Assembly (NCBI RefSeq): GCF_000620645.1
Contig: NZ_KK211161.1
Span: 124,001-188,000, forward strand
Source of the DNA: Nocardioides sp. URHA0032
GTDB taxonomy: Bacteria > Actinomycetota > Actinomycetes > Propionibacteriales > Nocardioidaceae
Length of the DNA stretch: 64,000 bases
Reading direction: 5' to 3'
The notes under the pieces were generated by a model. The model searched no databases. It worked only from the letters and a program-made list of their open reading frames with translations, and was not told the origin of the DNA. Below, one piece after another: positions 18,781 through 27,023 of this stretch; position 1 is the stretch's first letter; every line of letters begins with the position of its first letter. A program made the translations under genes and the position numbers.

Positions 18781-18820
18781 GCGCTCCGCGACGGTCCCCG
18801 ACGTTCTCGGGTCTTGCCGG

Positions 18821-20053
18821 CTAGCCCGTCTCGGCGCCGAGGATCAGGCTGACGGTCTCCTCCTTGCCGTCCCGCTCGATCGTGAAGTCGACGGTCTCGC
18901 CGGGCTGGTGGGCGCGGATCGCGACGATCAGGGCGATGCCGTCGGAGACCTTCTCGCCGTCGACGGCGACGATCACGTCGCCCTTCTCCAGGCCGCCCTT
19001 CTCGGCGGGGGTGTCCGGCATGACCGAGTCGATCTCGGCGCCGTCGCCCGAGGTCTGGCCGGTCTTCACCTTGGCGCCGATCACGGGGTAGCGCGCCTCG
19101 CCGGTCCGCAGGATCTGGTCGGCGGTGATCCGGACCTGCTCGATGGGGATCGCGAAGCCCACGCCGATGTTGCCGGACTCGCCGCCGACCGTGCCGCCGG
19201 TGGTCGCGATGGCGGAGTTCACGCCGACGACCTGTCCGCGGAGGTTGACCAGCGGACCGCCGGAGTTGCCGGGGTTGATCGCGGCATCGGTCTGGACCGC
19301 GTTGATGTACGACGAGTCGTCGCCGGTGCTCCCCGTGGTCACCGGCCGGTGCAGCGCGCTGACGATGCCGGCGGTCACGGTCGAGCTCAGGCCGAGCGGC
19401 GAGCCGATCGCGACCACGCTCTCGCCCACCCGCAGCGCCTGCGACGAGCCGAGCGCGGCCGGCTCGAGCCCCTTCGCCTTCGGCACGTAGAGCACGGCCA
19501 GGTCGTACACGGAGCTGCGGCCGACCACCGTGGCCGGATAGCTGTTGCCGTCCTCGTCGACGACGTTGATCGGACCCTTGTCCTGGTCGGCGTCCTGGAC
19601 GACGTGGTTGTTGGTGACGATGTGGCCCTGTCGGTCGAGCACGAAGCCGGAGCCGGTCGCGCCGCCCTCCTGGCCCTGGTACTCCGCGGAGATCTGGACC
19701 GTGCTCGGCAGCAGTCGGGCGGCGACCGCCGCGATCGAGCCGTTCCCGGCCGGCAGCGGCGCCTCGGAGACCGTGTCGACGCCGGCCAGACCGTCGCTGA
19801 CGGTGCCGGGGGTGTCGTCACGGACCTGCTCGTAGACGAGCCCGCCGATGGCACCACCCGCGACGCCGACGACCAGGGCGAGCACGCAGACCACCGGCCA
19901 GATCCAGCCCGGCACGCGAGCCCGCGGAGCCCGGGGCGGGGGCGGCGGAGGAGGAGGGGTCCAGCGGTACGGCGGTGCCTGCACCGTCGGAGGTACCCAG
20001 CTGGGCGGAGGGGTGCTCGGCCCGATCGGCTGGGTGGGCTCGTCCTGCGTCAC
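18821..20053 (-). CDS. htrA: HtrA/DegP-like serine protease with PDZ domain, membrane-anchored
   Basis: 410 residues: Pro-rich cytoplasmic N-terminus (PPPPPPPP at about 33-40), one membrane segment (about 51-73), a trypsin-like protease domain with triad H150 (VTNNHVV), D184 (YDLAVLYV) and S264 (NPGNSGGPL), and a C-terminal PDZ domain (KGGLEKGDVIVAVDGEKVSDG). Envelope quality-control protease. Gene order sigE - anti-sigma - htrA matches the conserved actinobacterial envelope-stress locus (Rv1221-Rv1223 in M. tuberculosis). GTG start at 20053, 4 bases after the anti-sigma stop; probably co-transcribed from the sigE promoter. Confidence 0.92.
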   Translation of the reverse strand: MTQDEPTQPIGPSTPPPSWVPPTVQAPPYRWTPPPPPPPPRAPRARVPGWIWPVVCVLALVVGVAGGAIGGLVYEQVRDDTPGTVSDGLAGVDTVSEAPLPAGNGSIAAVAARLLPSTVQISAEYQGQEGGATGSGFVLDRQGHIVTNNHVVQDADQDKGPINVVDEDGNSYPATVVGRSSVYDLAVLYVPKAKGLEPAALGSSQALRVGESVVAIGSPLGLSSTVTAGIVSALHRPVTTGSTGDDSSYINAVQTDAAINPGNSGGPLVNLRGQVVGVNSAIATTGGTVGGESGNIGVGFAIPIEQVRITADQILRTGEARYPVIGAKVKTGQTSGDGAEIDSVMPDTPAEKGGLEKGDVIVAVDGEKVSDGIALIVAIRAHQPGETVDFTIERDGKEETVSLILGAETG

Positions 20054-20057
20054 GTAC

Positions 20058-20543
20058 CTATCTTGTCCCGTCGGACGAAATCCACGCCCGGCGGGTGACG
20101 GTCTGGCTCGGTACGGGCGGGCGAGAGCTGTCGACCTGCGTGATCGAGGTGGCCGGCGGGCGCCGGTCGATGGTGGGTGCCGGGGCGGAGGCCGGCGCCA
20201 CTCCGAACACCAGCACGCCCATCACCGCGGCGCCGACGGCGCTGCCACCGATCGCGGCGAGGCCTGCGGTCCGCCGCCGGTCGGGTGCGCCGACGAGGTA
20301 GGTGTCCCCCGGCGTGGACCCCGGACCGGCAGCGCCCATCAGTGAGCCCTTGAGCCAGGTCGGCGTCGCGGGTGCGGCGACCTCGAAGGAGAGCCCGCTC
20401 AGCCGGGTCTTGACCCAGCCCTCGCGCTCGACGAGGTCGCGGCAGGTGTGGCAGCCGTGCACGTGCTCCCACGCCCGCTCGGTCTCCTCCGGCGAGAGCT
20501 GGCCGTCGAGCAGGGCGCTGGTCCGCGAGCCGAGGTGGCCCAT
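20058..20543 (-). CDS. rseA: Zinc-type anti-sigma factor of SigE (RseA-like)
   Basis: 161 residues: N-terminal zf-HC2/ZAS domain with H27-xxx-C31-xx-C34 (HVHGCHTC), preceded by LLDGQLSPEETERAWEH; a single membrane-like segment at about residues 98-118 (AAIGGSAVGAAVMGVLVFGVA), then a short outer tail. It should hold the sigma factor of the preceding gene inactive and release it on envelope or redox stress. ATG 20543 shares one base with the sigE TGA (TGATG); a GTG 18 bases upstream is in frame but would overlap sigE further. The membrane segment makes it an anchored rather than soluble ZAS protein. Confidence 0.88.
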   Translation of the reverse strand: MGHLGSRTSALLDGQLSPEETERAWEHVHGCHTCRDLVEREGWVKTRLSGLSFEVAAPATPTWLKGSLMGAAGPGSTPGDTYLVGAPDRRRTAGLAAIGGSAVGAAVMGVLVFGVAPASAPAPTIDRRPPATSITQVDSSRPPVPSQTVTRRAWISSDGTR

Positions 20544-21124
20544 CACGTCGCGGATCCCCACGGCGCGAGGACGGGTCCGGCGTACCGGGCCCGTCCCGCG
20601 CTCGGGGCGCGATGGGCGAGCGCGGTGCGCAGCATGGCGCGGCCCCGGTGGATGCGGGAGCGGACGGTGCCGAGCTTGGCGCCGAGGATGTCGGCGATCT
20701 CCTCGTAGCTCAGCCCCTCGACGTCGCAGAGGACGACGGCGGCGCGGAAGTCCGGCGGCAGCGTCGCCAGGGCGCGCTCGATGTCGTCGTCGAAGGTCCG
20801 GTCGGCGTACGCCGTGTCCGGGCTCGGCGAGCTGCTGGTGAGCCGGTCGGCCCGCTCGTCGGAGAGCGCGTCGAAGCGGATCCGCTGCTTGCGGCGGGCC
20901 TGGTCGAGGAAGAGGTTCGTGGTGATGCGGTGCAGCCAGCCCTCGAAGGTGCCGGGCGTGTAGGTGGACAGCGACCGGAACACCCGGACGAAGACCTCCT
21001 GGGTGAGGTCCTCCGCGTCATGGCGGTTGCCGGTCAGCCGGTAGGCGAGGCGGTACACCCGGTCGGAGTGCTGCTCGACGATCTCGTCCCAGGAGGGGAC
21101 GTGGTCATCTGCTCTGGTCTCCAC
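20543..21124 (-). CDS. sigE: ECF sigma factor SigE (envelope stress)
   Basis: 193 residues with region 2 (WDEIVEQHSDRVYRLAYRLTGNRHDAEDLTQEVFVRVFRSL, then TFEGWLHRITTNLFLDQARRKQR) and region 4 (LPPDFRAAVVLCDVEGLSYEEIADILGAKLGTVRSRIHRGR). Start GTG 21124: an AAGGAGG ribosome site lies 5 bases before it, whereas longer frames have none. Its stop overlaps the anti-sigma ATG. A consensus GGAAC-N18-GTT promoter upstream (21258-21283) implies that the factor drives its own transcription. The whole locus, including the divergent O-methyltransferase, follows the mycobacterial sigE neighbourhood. Confidence 0.93.
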   Translation of the reverse strand: METRADDHVPSWDEIVEQHSDRVYRLAYRLTGNRHDAEDLTQEVFVRVFRSLSTYTPGTFEGWLHRITTNLFLDQARRKQRIRFDALSDERADRLTSSSPSPDTAYADRTFDDDIERALATLPPDFRAAVVLCDVEGLSYEEIADILGAKLGTVRSRIHRGRAMLRTALAHRAPSAGRARYAGPVLAPWGSAT

Positions 21125-21257
21125 CGGAGCCTCCTTGTCGCGCTGCCGCGCCGATCCGAACAGGGTCCTGTCCTTCCTGAACCTAGGGACTGCTGCTGAA
21201 GAGAACCTGTGAGACCAGTGTCCCTCTCCTGAGCCTCTTTGCTGCTTCATCGGGACC

Positions 21258-21283
21258 AACGAGCGAACCGACGGCTGTGTTCC
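21258..21283 (-). promoter_or_regulatory. SigE-type ECF promoter upstream of sigE
   Basis: Minus strand: GGGAAC (-35, GGAAC at 21283-21279), exactly 18 bases, then CGTTGG (-10, GTT at 21260-21258). This agrees with the published SigE-type consensus (GGAAC with GTT about 16-19 bases on). It would give a leader of roughly 125 nt before GTG 21124. Autoregulation is inferred from the fit. Confidence 0.8.
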
Positions 21284-21306
21284 CTCACCCCGCGGCCGTG
21301 TCGCGC

Positions 21307-21312
21307 TACCTT
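21307..21312 (+). promoter_or_regulatory. -10 box TACCTT of the O-methyltransferase gene (leaderless)
   Basis: TACCTT followed by 7 nt (GACACTC) and GTG 21320. Supports the short start for the methyltransferase and a leaderless mRNA. Confidence 0.45.
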
Positions 21313-21319
21313 GACACTC

Positions 21320-21961
21320 GTGAAGTCGACGAGCTGGTCCTACGCCGAGGAGCACGTCGCTGAGGACGAGGTCCTCGCCAACGCGCGTGCGCGTGCCGAG
21401 GAGGTCGGCGTGGTGCCGATCGGGTCCGGCGGTGGGGCCGCGCTGCGGTTCCTCGCCGCGGTCCTCGACGCCCGCGCGGTCGTGGAGATCGGGACCGGCA
21501 CCGGCGTCTCCGGCGTCTGGCTGCTGCGCGGCATGCGACCCGACGGCGTCCTCACCAGCGTCGACATCGAGGCCGAGCACCAGCGGCTGGCGCGCGAGTC
21601 GTTCGCCGAGGCGGGGATCGCGACGCAGCGGGTGCGCACCATCGCCGGCGCGGCGCTCGACGTACTCCCGCGGCTCACCGACGGCCACTACGACCTGGTC
21701 TTCTGCGACGGCGACAAGGCCGAGTACACCGCGTACCTGAAGGAGGCACTGCGGCTGCTGCGCCCCGGCGGGGTCGTCGTGTTCGACAACGCGCTGTGGC
21801 ACGACCGGGTCGCGGACCCGGCCCAGCGCGACGAGGAGACCACCACGATCCGCGAGCTCGGCCGGACCGTCGCGGAGCGCGACGACCTGGTGTCGGTCCT
21901 GCTGCCCGTCGGCGACGGACTGCTGGCCGCGAAGAAGGTCTGGAGCCCCGAGGCCGACTGA
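21320..21961 (+). CDS. SAM-dependent O-methyltransferase (caffeoyl-CoA OMT type)
   Basis: 213 residues of the class I O-methyltransferase family 3 (Rv1220c-like). SAM motif VVEIGTGTGVSGVWLL (about residues 54-69), acidic motif VDIEAEHQRLA, and FCDGDKAEY / GGVVVFDNALWHDRV metal- and catalytic-type blocks are all present. GTG 21320 is chosen: it is 7 nt after TACCTT and the family N-terminus (SWSYAEEHV) begins right there. Divergent from sigE as in mycobacteria. Acceptor substrate unknown. Confidence 0.9.
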   Translation: MKSTSWSYAEEHVAEDEVLANARARAEEVGVVPIGSGGGAALRFLAAVLDARAVVEIGTGTGVSGVWLLRGMRPDGVLTSVDIEAEHQRLARESFAEAGIATQRVRTIAGAALDVLPRLTDGHYDLVFCDGDKAEYTAYLKEALRLLRPGGVVVFDNALWHDRVADPAQRDEETTTIRELGRTVAERDDLVSVLLPVGDGLLAAKKVWSPEAD

Positions 21962-21969
21962 CCCGGGGC

Positions 21970-22308
21970 TCAGTAGCGAGGAGCGGCGAGGAACCCGTCG
22001 CCGCCCTCGGCGACCGCGACCACGTCGCACTCCTCGATCAGCACCGGGGCGCTGCCGACGATCTGGGAGACCGGTGAGGTGTCCGCGGTGTCGCTGAAGG
22101 CGCGCTGGAACTCGGCACGCGCCTCGTCGGATCCGAAGACGTAGCACCCCTCGAACCACTGCCCCGGCCGGGTGCGCCAGGTCTTGAAGCGCAGCCCCTC
22201 TTTGCCCGAGAAGCGCCCGAACGAGCTGTCGGCGACGTACGCCGCCAGCTGTTCCTCGACGTCCGACGGTCCGTCGGCGAGCGACCAGCGCACCGTGAGG
22301 CCCTGCAT
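21970..22308 (-). CDS. Small dimeric alpha/beta-barrel protein, YdhR-like
   Basis: 112 residues: MQGLTVRWSLADGPSDVEEQLAAYV, then GLRFKTWRTRPGQWFEGCYVFGSDEARAEFQ, a pattern like the YdhR putative mono-oxygenase family (F/L-x-K-x-W..., G-x-Y-x-F, then a helix with a basic/acidic face) of the ferredoxin-like dimeric barrel superfamily. No cofactor motif. ATG 22308 shares its A with the TGA of the aminopeptidase gene (TGATG), so it is the last gene of a coupled operon. Earlier in-frame starts lie inside the peptidase gene. The family link is by pattern only. Confidence 0.62.
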   Translation of the reverse strand: MQGLTVRWSLADGPSDVEEQLAAYVADSSFGRFSGKEGLRFKTWRTRPGQWFEGCYVFGSDEARAEFQRAFSDTADTSPVSQIVGSAPVLIEECDVVAVAEGGDGFLAAPRY

Positions 22309-23858
22309 CAGGAGATCCCGGCGAGCGGGTCGTCGGAGCCGAGCCAGGCGAGCATCGCGCGAGCCCCGAAGCCGGTGGGCCCGGGCGTCCACTCGAACCG
22401 GTCCTCCGGTGAGTCACCGACCGACGCGAGGTCCAGGTGCGCCCAGGGCCGTCCGTCCACGAAGTGCTGGAGGAAGAGCGCCGCCGTGATCGCTCCCGGT
22501 CCGCCGGGCGCGTTGTCGGCGTCGGCGATCGTCGAGGACAGCTTCTGCTCGTACGCGTCCGCCAGCGGGAACCGCCACAGCGGCTCACCGGCGGCGACCG
22601 ACGCCTCGCGCAGCGCCTCGGCGAGCGCGTCGCGGTTGGCGAACAGCCCGCCGACCTGCTGGCCGAGGGCGACCTTGACCGCGCCCGTCAGCGTGGCGAC
22701 GTCGACCACGACGGCGGGGTCGAGCTCGCTGATCGCGTACGCGATCGCGTCCGCGAGGACCAGCCGGCCCTCGGCATCGGTGTTGGTGACCTCCGAGGTG
22801 CGGCCGCCGTAGTGGCGGACCACGTCGCCGGGGCGGAGCGCGTTGCCGCCGACGGCGTTCTCGGCGGCGGCGACCAGGCCGACGACCCGGACCGGGCAGC
22901 CGACGTCGGCGAGCGCGGCGAGGGTCGCCATGACGACGGCGCCGCCGGTCATGTCGCGCTTCATGTTGACCATCGCCTCGCCGGGCTTGATCGAGAGGCC
23001 GCCGGTGTCGAAGGTGATGCCCTTGCCGACCAGGACGACCGTCGGCGTCCGCCGGTCGGCGTTCTCTGGCGTGTAGTCGAGGCGGATCAGCCGCGGCGGG
23101 GTGGCCGAGGCCTGGCCGACCGCGACGATGCCCCCGAAGCCGTGCTCCTCGAGCCACTGCTCGTCGTGGACCGTGACCTCGAGACCGGTGTCCCGCCCGA
23201 GCTGCTCGGCCTGGGCAGCGAGCCAGGGCGGGTTCTTCAGGTTCGAGGGGACGGTCGCGAGCAGCCGGGACCGCCACGCCGCGCCGCCGACCGCGACCGC
23301 ACGGGCCACGACCGGTGCCAGGGTGTCAGGCAGGTCGGCGAGCACGACCCGCGCGACCGGCCGGTGTTCCGGTGCGCCGGAGCGCCAGTGGAACTGGAAC
23401 GACCCGAGCATCGCGCCGACCACGAAGGCCGCCACGCCCTCGTCCTCGGCGACCGAGGCCACCGAGGAGGCGACCGAGCCGCGGTCGCGGGCCTCGCGGG
23501 CGAGCGCCGCGCCCGCGCGGCGCAGGTCGTCGGGCCGCTGGGCACCGACGCCGACCAGCATCACGCAGCGGAGCTCGGCGTTCTCCGGGCCGCCGAGCGG
23601 CACCGGGACCCGGACCACCTCGCCGGCCTTGCCGGTGGCCGCGGACAGCTCCAGCACGCCGAGCAGGTCGAGACCGAGCTGGTCACCGAGCTCTGCGCCG
23701 CCGGGGCCGAGCACGACGGCACCGTCCGGCTCGTCAGGGGGGAGCACCGGGACCGCCGCGACCTCGACACCGAGGACGGCGTGCGGCAGCGCCGCACTCA
23801 GAGCGAACTCCGGCGGCGAGACCTGGGCGGGGAGGGTCAGTGGGTGGTTGCGGGGCAC
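22308..23858 (-). CDS. pepA: Leucyl aminopeptidase (M17)
   Basis: 516 residues. The C-terminal catalytic half has the complete two-metal site: VLVGKGITFDTGGLSIKP (Lys, Asp), NMKRDMTGGA (Asp) and NTDAEGRL (Asp, Glu, Arg), and the N-terminal half is the usual M17 regulatory domain. It removes N-terminal residues from peptides; family members form hexamers and depend on Mn or Zn. Start GTG 23858, one base after the stop of the DUF3117 gene; a longer frame would overlap that gene. The small YdhR-like gene follows with a TGATG overlap. Confidence 0.93.
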   Translation of the reverse strand: MPRNHPLTLPAQVSPPEFALSAALPHAVLGVEVAAVPVLPPDEPDGAVVLGPGGAELGDQLGLDLLGVLELSAATGKAGEVVRVPVPLGGPENAELRCVMLVGVGAQRPDDLRRAGAALAREARDRGSVASSVASVAEDEGVAAFVVGAMLGSFQFHWRSGAPEHRPVARVVLADLPDTLAPVVARAVAVGGAAWRSRLLATVPSNLKNPPWLAAQAEQLGRDTGLEVTVHDEQWLEEHGFGGIVAVGQASATPPRLIRLDYTPENADRRTPTVVLVGKGITFDTGGLSIKPGEAMVNMKRDMTGGAVVMATLAALADVGCPVRVVGLVAAAENAVGGNALRPGDVVRHYGGRTSEVTNTDAEGRLVLADAIAYAISELDPAVVVDVATLTGAVKVALGQQVGGLFANRDALAEALREASVAAGEPLWRFPLADAYEQKLSSTIADADNAPGGPGAITAALFLQHFVDGRPWAHLDLASVGDSPEDRFEWTPGPTGFGARAMLAWLGSDDPLAGIS

Positions 23859-23859
23859 G

Positions 23860-24027
23860 TCAGCCGACGACGTCCTTGAGGGCATCTCCGAGAGCGCCGG
23901 CCTCCTCGGCGTTGAGCTCGACAACCAGTCGGCCACCACCTTCGAGCGGGACGCGCATCACGATGCCCCGCCCTTCCTTGGTGACCTCCAGCGGACCGTC
24001 GCCCGTCCGCGGCTTCATCGCCGCCAT
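23860..24027 (-). CDS. DUF3117 family protein
   Basis: 55 residues, MAAMKPRTGDGPLEVTKEGR followed by a strand (GIVMRVPLEGGGRLVVELN) and a short helix (AEEAGALGDALKDVV). This is the usual size and sequence of DUF3117, a very conserved actinobacterial small protein of unknown role. A GGAAGG ribosome site lies 7 bases before ATG 24027. The aminopeptidase start follows its stop after one base. Too short for most gene finders but certain by sequence. Confidence 0.92.
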   Translation of the reverse strand: MAAMKPRTGDGPLEVTKEGRGIVMRVPLEGGGRLVVELNAEEAGALGDALKDVVG

Positions 24028-24174
24028 CCGCGCACCTTCCTTTGCTCTCTTCGAGTGCCAGGAGGCCACCGAGCGACCCCTGTACGCCGTACGGGACACC
24101 ATTATCCCTCATGGAGCGGCGCCGCGGCGCACAGGCACGAACGCTGGGGGCGAACGGGCTGGCAGACTCCCCTC

Positions 24175-24951
24175 ATGCAGGCCCGATCAGCGCTGTTCGA
24201 CGTGTACGGCGACCACCTGCGCTCCCGGGGCAGCCAGGCCCCGGTGGCGGCGGTCGTGCGCATGCTCGAGCCGGTCGGCATCGCGGCGCCGGCCGTGCGC
24301 ACGGCGATCTCGCGGATGGTGACCCAGGGCTGGCTGGAGCCGGTGCAGCTGGCGGGCGGCCGCGGCTACCGCACCACCGACCGCGCGAACCGACGCCTCG
24401 ACGAGACCGGCAACCGGATCTACCGGCGCCGGCTGCCGGCGTGGGACGGGCACTGGCACCTCGCCTTCGTGACGCCACCGCCGTCGCGGGCCGCGCGCGC
24501 CCGGCTGCGGGCGGACCTCACCTTCGTCGGGTACGCCGAGCTGCTCGACAACGTGTGGGTGAGCCCGTTCCCCCGGGCCGAGCTGGGCGAGATCCTGGTC
24601 CGGTCCGACGCCACGGCGCGCACCGCGCGGGCGGACCGCTTCGACCCCGAGCCGACCGGCGCGTGGGACCTGGACCGGCTGCGGTCGGCGTACGACGACT
24701 GGCTCGGCCGGGCCGACGACCTCGTCGGACGGCACCTGACCGCGCACGCGGACGCGGACGAGGCGGCGTTCGCGGCCCGGTTCCACCTCGTGCACGAGTG
24801 GCGGAAGTTCCTCTTCGCCGACCCCGGCCTGCCCGACGACCTGCTGCCGGAGGACTGGCCGGGGCGCGACGCCGCCGAGCTGTTCGCGGCCGAGGCGACC
24901 CGCCTGCAGCCGGGCACCGACCGGTTCGTCGCGCGGTGTCTCGGCGCCTGA
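24175..24951 (+). CDS. PaaX-family transcription regulator
   Basis: 258 residues. N-terminal winged-helix region (SALFDVYGDHLRSRG...AAVVRMLEPVGIAAPAVRTAISRMVTQGWL), middle domain (PAWDGHWHLAFVTPP...RARLRADLTFVGYAELLDNVWVSPF) and PaaX-type C-terminal domain (RFHLVHEWRKFLFADPGLPDDLLPEDWPGRDA). PaaX proteins repress phenylacetate-degradation genes and respond to phenylacetyl-CoA. The enoyl-CoA hydratase gene starts 13 bases after the stop and is likely co-transcribed. ATG 24175 is the only start before the winged helix. Confidence 0.9.
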   Translation: MQARSALFDVYGDHLRSRGSQAPVAAVVRMLEPVGIAAPAVRTAISRMVTQGWLEPVQLAGGRGYRTTDRANRRLDETGNRIYRRRLPAWDGHWHLAFVTPPPSRAARARLRADLTFVGYAELLDNVWVSPFPRAELGEILVRSDATARTARADRFDPEPTGAWDLDRLRSAYDDWLGRADDLVGRHLTAHADADEAAFAARFHLVHEWRKFLFADPGLPDDLLPEDWPGRDAAELFAAEATRLQPGTDRFVARCLGA

Positions 24952-24964
24952 CACACTGCCTCCC

Positions 24965-25759
24965 ATGAGTGACTCCCCCGTGCTCCTGGACGTGACCGAC
25001 GGCGTCGGGACCATCACGCTGAACCGTCCCGAGGCCTACAACAGCCTCAACATCGCGACCAAGGAGCTGCTGCTCGAGACCGTGCGCCAGGTCGGGGACG
25101 ACCCCGCGGTGCGCTGCGTCGTGCTGACCGGCACCGGCAAGGCGTTCTGCACCGGCCAGGACCTCAAGGAGCACATCGAGCTGCTGGAGAACGGCGGCAG
25201 CGACGCGCTCTTCACCACCGTGGACAAGCACTACAACCCGATCGTCACCGTGCTGGCCGGCATGGCCAAGCCGGTGATCGCGGCCGTCAACGGCGTCGCG
25301 GCCGGGGCCGGGGCGAGCCTGGCGTTCGCCTGCGACCTGCGGATCGTGGCCGACACCGCCGGCTTCAACCTGGCGTTCGCGAACGTCGCGCTGTCGTGCG
25401 ACACCGGCGCCAGCTACCACCTCCAGCGGCTGGTCGGCCGGGCGAAGGCGATCGAGCTGCTCTACTTCCCCAGCACCCTGAGCGCCGCCGACGCGCTGAC
25501 CCTCGGCCTGGCGACCACCGTGGTGCCGGCCGACGAGCTCGCGGCCGAGGTCGGCGCGCTGGCCGCGCGGCTCGCCGCCGGGCCGACGGTCGCGCTCGGC
25601 GCGATGCGCCAGTCGGTCGCGTACGCCTCCGGCCACTCCTTCGAGGAGGCCCTCGAGCTCGAGAGCGTGATGATGGCCAGGACCGGCGCCACCGCCGACC
25701 ACCGCGCCGCCGTCGCGGCGTTCGTGGCCAAGGAGAAGCCGGTGTTCGAGGGGCGCTAG
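24965..25759 (+). CDS. Enoyl-CoA hydratase/isomerase, PaaG-like
   Basis: 264-residue crotonase. Oxyanion-hole blocks FCTGQDLKEH (about 60-69) and NGVAAGAGASLAFACD (about 105-120) are present. The acid residue position shows ALSCDTGASYHLQRL, with Asp and no usual Glu, like PaaG isomerases rather than classical hydratases. Together with the preceding paaX-like gene this favours 1,2-epoxyphenylacetyl-CoA isomerase or a related step of phenylacetate breakdown; the rest of the paa cluster is not in the window. Start ATG 24965. Confidence 0.8.
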   Translation: MSDSPVLLDVTDGVGTITLNRPEAYNSLNIATKELLLETVRQVGDDPAVRCVVLTGTGKAFCTGQDLKEHIELLENGGSDALFTTVDKHYNPIVTVLAGMAKPVIAAVNGVAAGAGASLAFACDLRIVADTAGFNLAFANVALSCDTGASYHLQRLVGRAKAIELLYFPSTLSAADALTLGLATTVVPADELAAEVGALAARLAAGPTVALGAMRQSVAYASGHSFEEALELESVMMARTGATADHRAAVAAFVAKEKPVFEGR

Positions 25760-25783
25760 GGAGGCTGCCGTTCGTCCCGACCG

Positions 25784-26218
25784 TCACCAGGGCGCGACCG
25801 TGACGCCGCCCCACTCCTCGGGCTGGACGTCGCGGACGGACTGGGTGAGCTCCCAGCGGTGGCCGGCCGGGTCGGCGACCACAGCGGAGCGCTCGCCGTA
25901 CTCGTAGGTCGTGGGCTCCTGCAGCACCCGCGCGCCGGCGGCGACGGCGCGGGCGAACGCCGCGTCCACGTCGTCGACGCGGACCTTGATCTCGTGGGTG
26001 TAGCCGTCGCCGGACGGCGCGACCCGCTCGCCGCCGTCGTCCGCGACCACGACCGCGCCGTCGCTGCCGACGCTCAGCTGCGCTCGGTGCGCGTCACCGA
26101 TCCGCACCCGCTCGCCGAAGCCGAAGGCCCCGGTCAGGAAGTCCACGGCCGCGCGGACGTCCGGGTAGACCAGGACCGGGGTGACGGTCGCGGGCGGGGC
26201 CGAGCGGTTGGTCGTCAT
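25784..26218 (-). CDS. VOC (glyoxalase/bleomycin-resistance) superfamily protein
   Basis: 144 residues forming two beta-alpha-beta-beta-beta units: VTPVLVYPDVRAAVDFLTGAFGFGE...RAQLSVGSDGAVVVAD and HEIKVRVDDVDAAFARAVAAGARVLQEPTTYEYGERSAVVADPAGHRWELTQ. Pattern is that of the YnfA/PhnB-like glyoxalase group; metal residues are partly present (His in HEIKV, Glu in WELTQ). Substrate unknown. It converges on the enoyl-CoA hydratase gene and sits 40 bases downstream of the M14 peptidase gene, perhaps as the last gene of that run. Confidence 0.82.
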   Translation of the reverse strand: MTTNRSAPPATVTPVLVYPDVRAAVDFLTGAFGFGERVRIGDAHRAQLSVGSDGAVVVADDGGERVAPSGDGYTHEIKVRVDDVDAAFARAVAAGARVLQEPTTYEYGERSAVVADPAGHRWELTQSVRDVQPEEWGGVTVAPW

Positions 26219-26257
26219 CCCTCACAGACTCGCACGGGCGAGGACGCGGCGCAGCCC

Positions 26258-26995
26258 TCAGCCCCGGTGCGCGCCCCAGAGCCCGAGCAGCTGGCGCGGG
26301 GCGGCCCTGGTCAGCCGCCGGTGGCCCGGGTGCGCGCCGTACTCGACGGTGACGGCGGAGCCCTTGAAGCGACTGTTGAACCAGCCGGTCATGGTGCCGT
26401 GGCAGACGCCGCCGCAGGTGAAGGACTTGCTCGGCAGGTTGAGTGCGTCGGCGACCCGGCGGGAGAACCGCTGGTCCTTGGTGTCGGTGTCCACGCCGTG
26501 GAGGGGCTGGTGGAAGCTGACGATCCACCGTGGGCGGACCTGCTTCAGGAACCCCATCATCGCCCGGGTCTCCGGCTCGGAGCCGGCGCGCGGGCCGGAC
26601 TCGTAGCCGCCGTCCAGGTCGGCCCAGTGGTAGGGGAAGTTCCGGTTGAGGTCCACCCCGTGGGCGTTCTTGCGGGTGTGTGCCGCGAGACCGTCGGGGT
26701 TGTAGACGGGCAGCACCCAGAGGTTGAGCCCGTGGATCTTCGGGCCGTCGCGGAGCGTCGCGAGGATCTGCCGCGGGGCCCCTTCGTCCCCGTGCATGGT
26801 GGCGACGAGCAGCACCTTCGGCTGCCCCCGCTCCCCCAACCGCCACGCGGTGATCGGGCGGCCGTGCACGGAGTGCCCGATCACCCGCTTCTCGACGACC
26901 GCACCACGCTCGAGTGGCGCGTTCGCGGCGTGGCCGGGCAGCGGTACGCCGACGACCGTCAGCGCGATGGCGGTGAGCACGATGCCGAGACGCAT
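26258..26995 (-). CDS. Secreted zinc carboxypeptidase-like protein (M14 family)
   Basis: 245 residues: Sec signal peptide (IVLTAIALTVVGVPLPGHAA, cleavage near residue 24), then an M14 domain. Zinc ligands MHGDEG (His, Glu) and FHQPLHG (His), substrate-binding NPDG and LNRNFPYHW, and the catalytic Glu in TVEYGAHPG are seen, so it should be active. Such short M14 proteins (MpaA-like) cut DAP-containing or gamma-glutamyl peptides from cell-wall fragments. ATG 26995 fits a TAGGCT box 8 nt upstream (27004-27009); the in-frame GTG at 27001 would leave 2 nt. Confidence 0.87.
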   Translation of the reverse strand: MRLGIVLTAIALTVVGVPLPGHAANAPLERGAVVEKRVIGHSVHGRPITAWRLGERGQPKVLLVATMHGDEGAPRQILATLRDGPKIHGLNLWVLPVYNPDGLAAHTRKNAHGVDLNRNFPYHWADLDGGYESGPRAGSEPETRAMMGFLKQVRPRWIVSFHQPLHGVDTDTKDQRFSRRVADALNLPSKSFTCGGVCHGTMTGWFNSRFKGSAVTVEYGAHPGHRRLTRAAPRQLLGLWGAHRG

Positions 26996-27003
26996 GGGCA
27001 CCG

Positions 27004-27009
27004 AGCCTA
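27004..27009 (-). promoter_or_regulatory. -10 box TAGGCT of the M14 peptidase gene (leaderless)
   Basis: TAGGCT on the minus strand, 8 nt before ATG 26995. It decides between ATG 26995 and GTG 27001 in favour of the former. Confidence 0.5.
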
Positions 27010-27023
27010 GGGCATCTGCCGGC

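Noticed and set aside
24118..24129. GCGCCGCGGCGC palindrome upstream of the PaaX gene
   Set aside because: A 12-base GC palindrome is frequent in such DNA and no second copy or family motif supports an operator.
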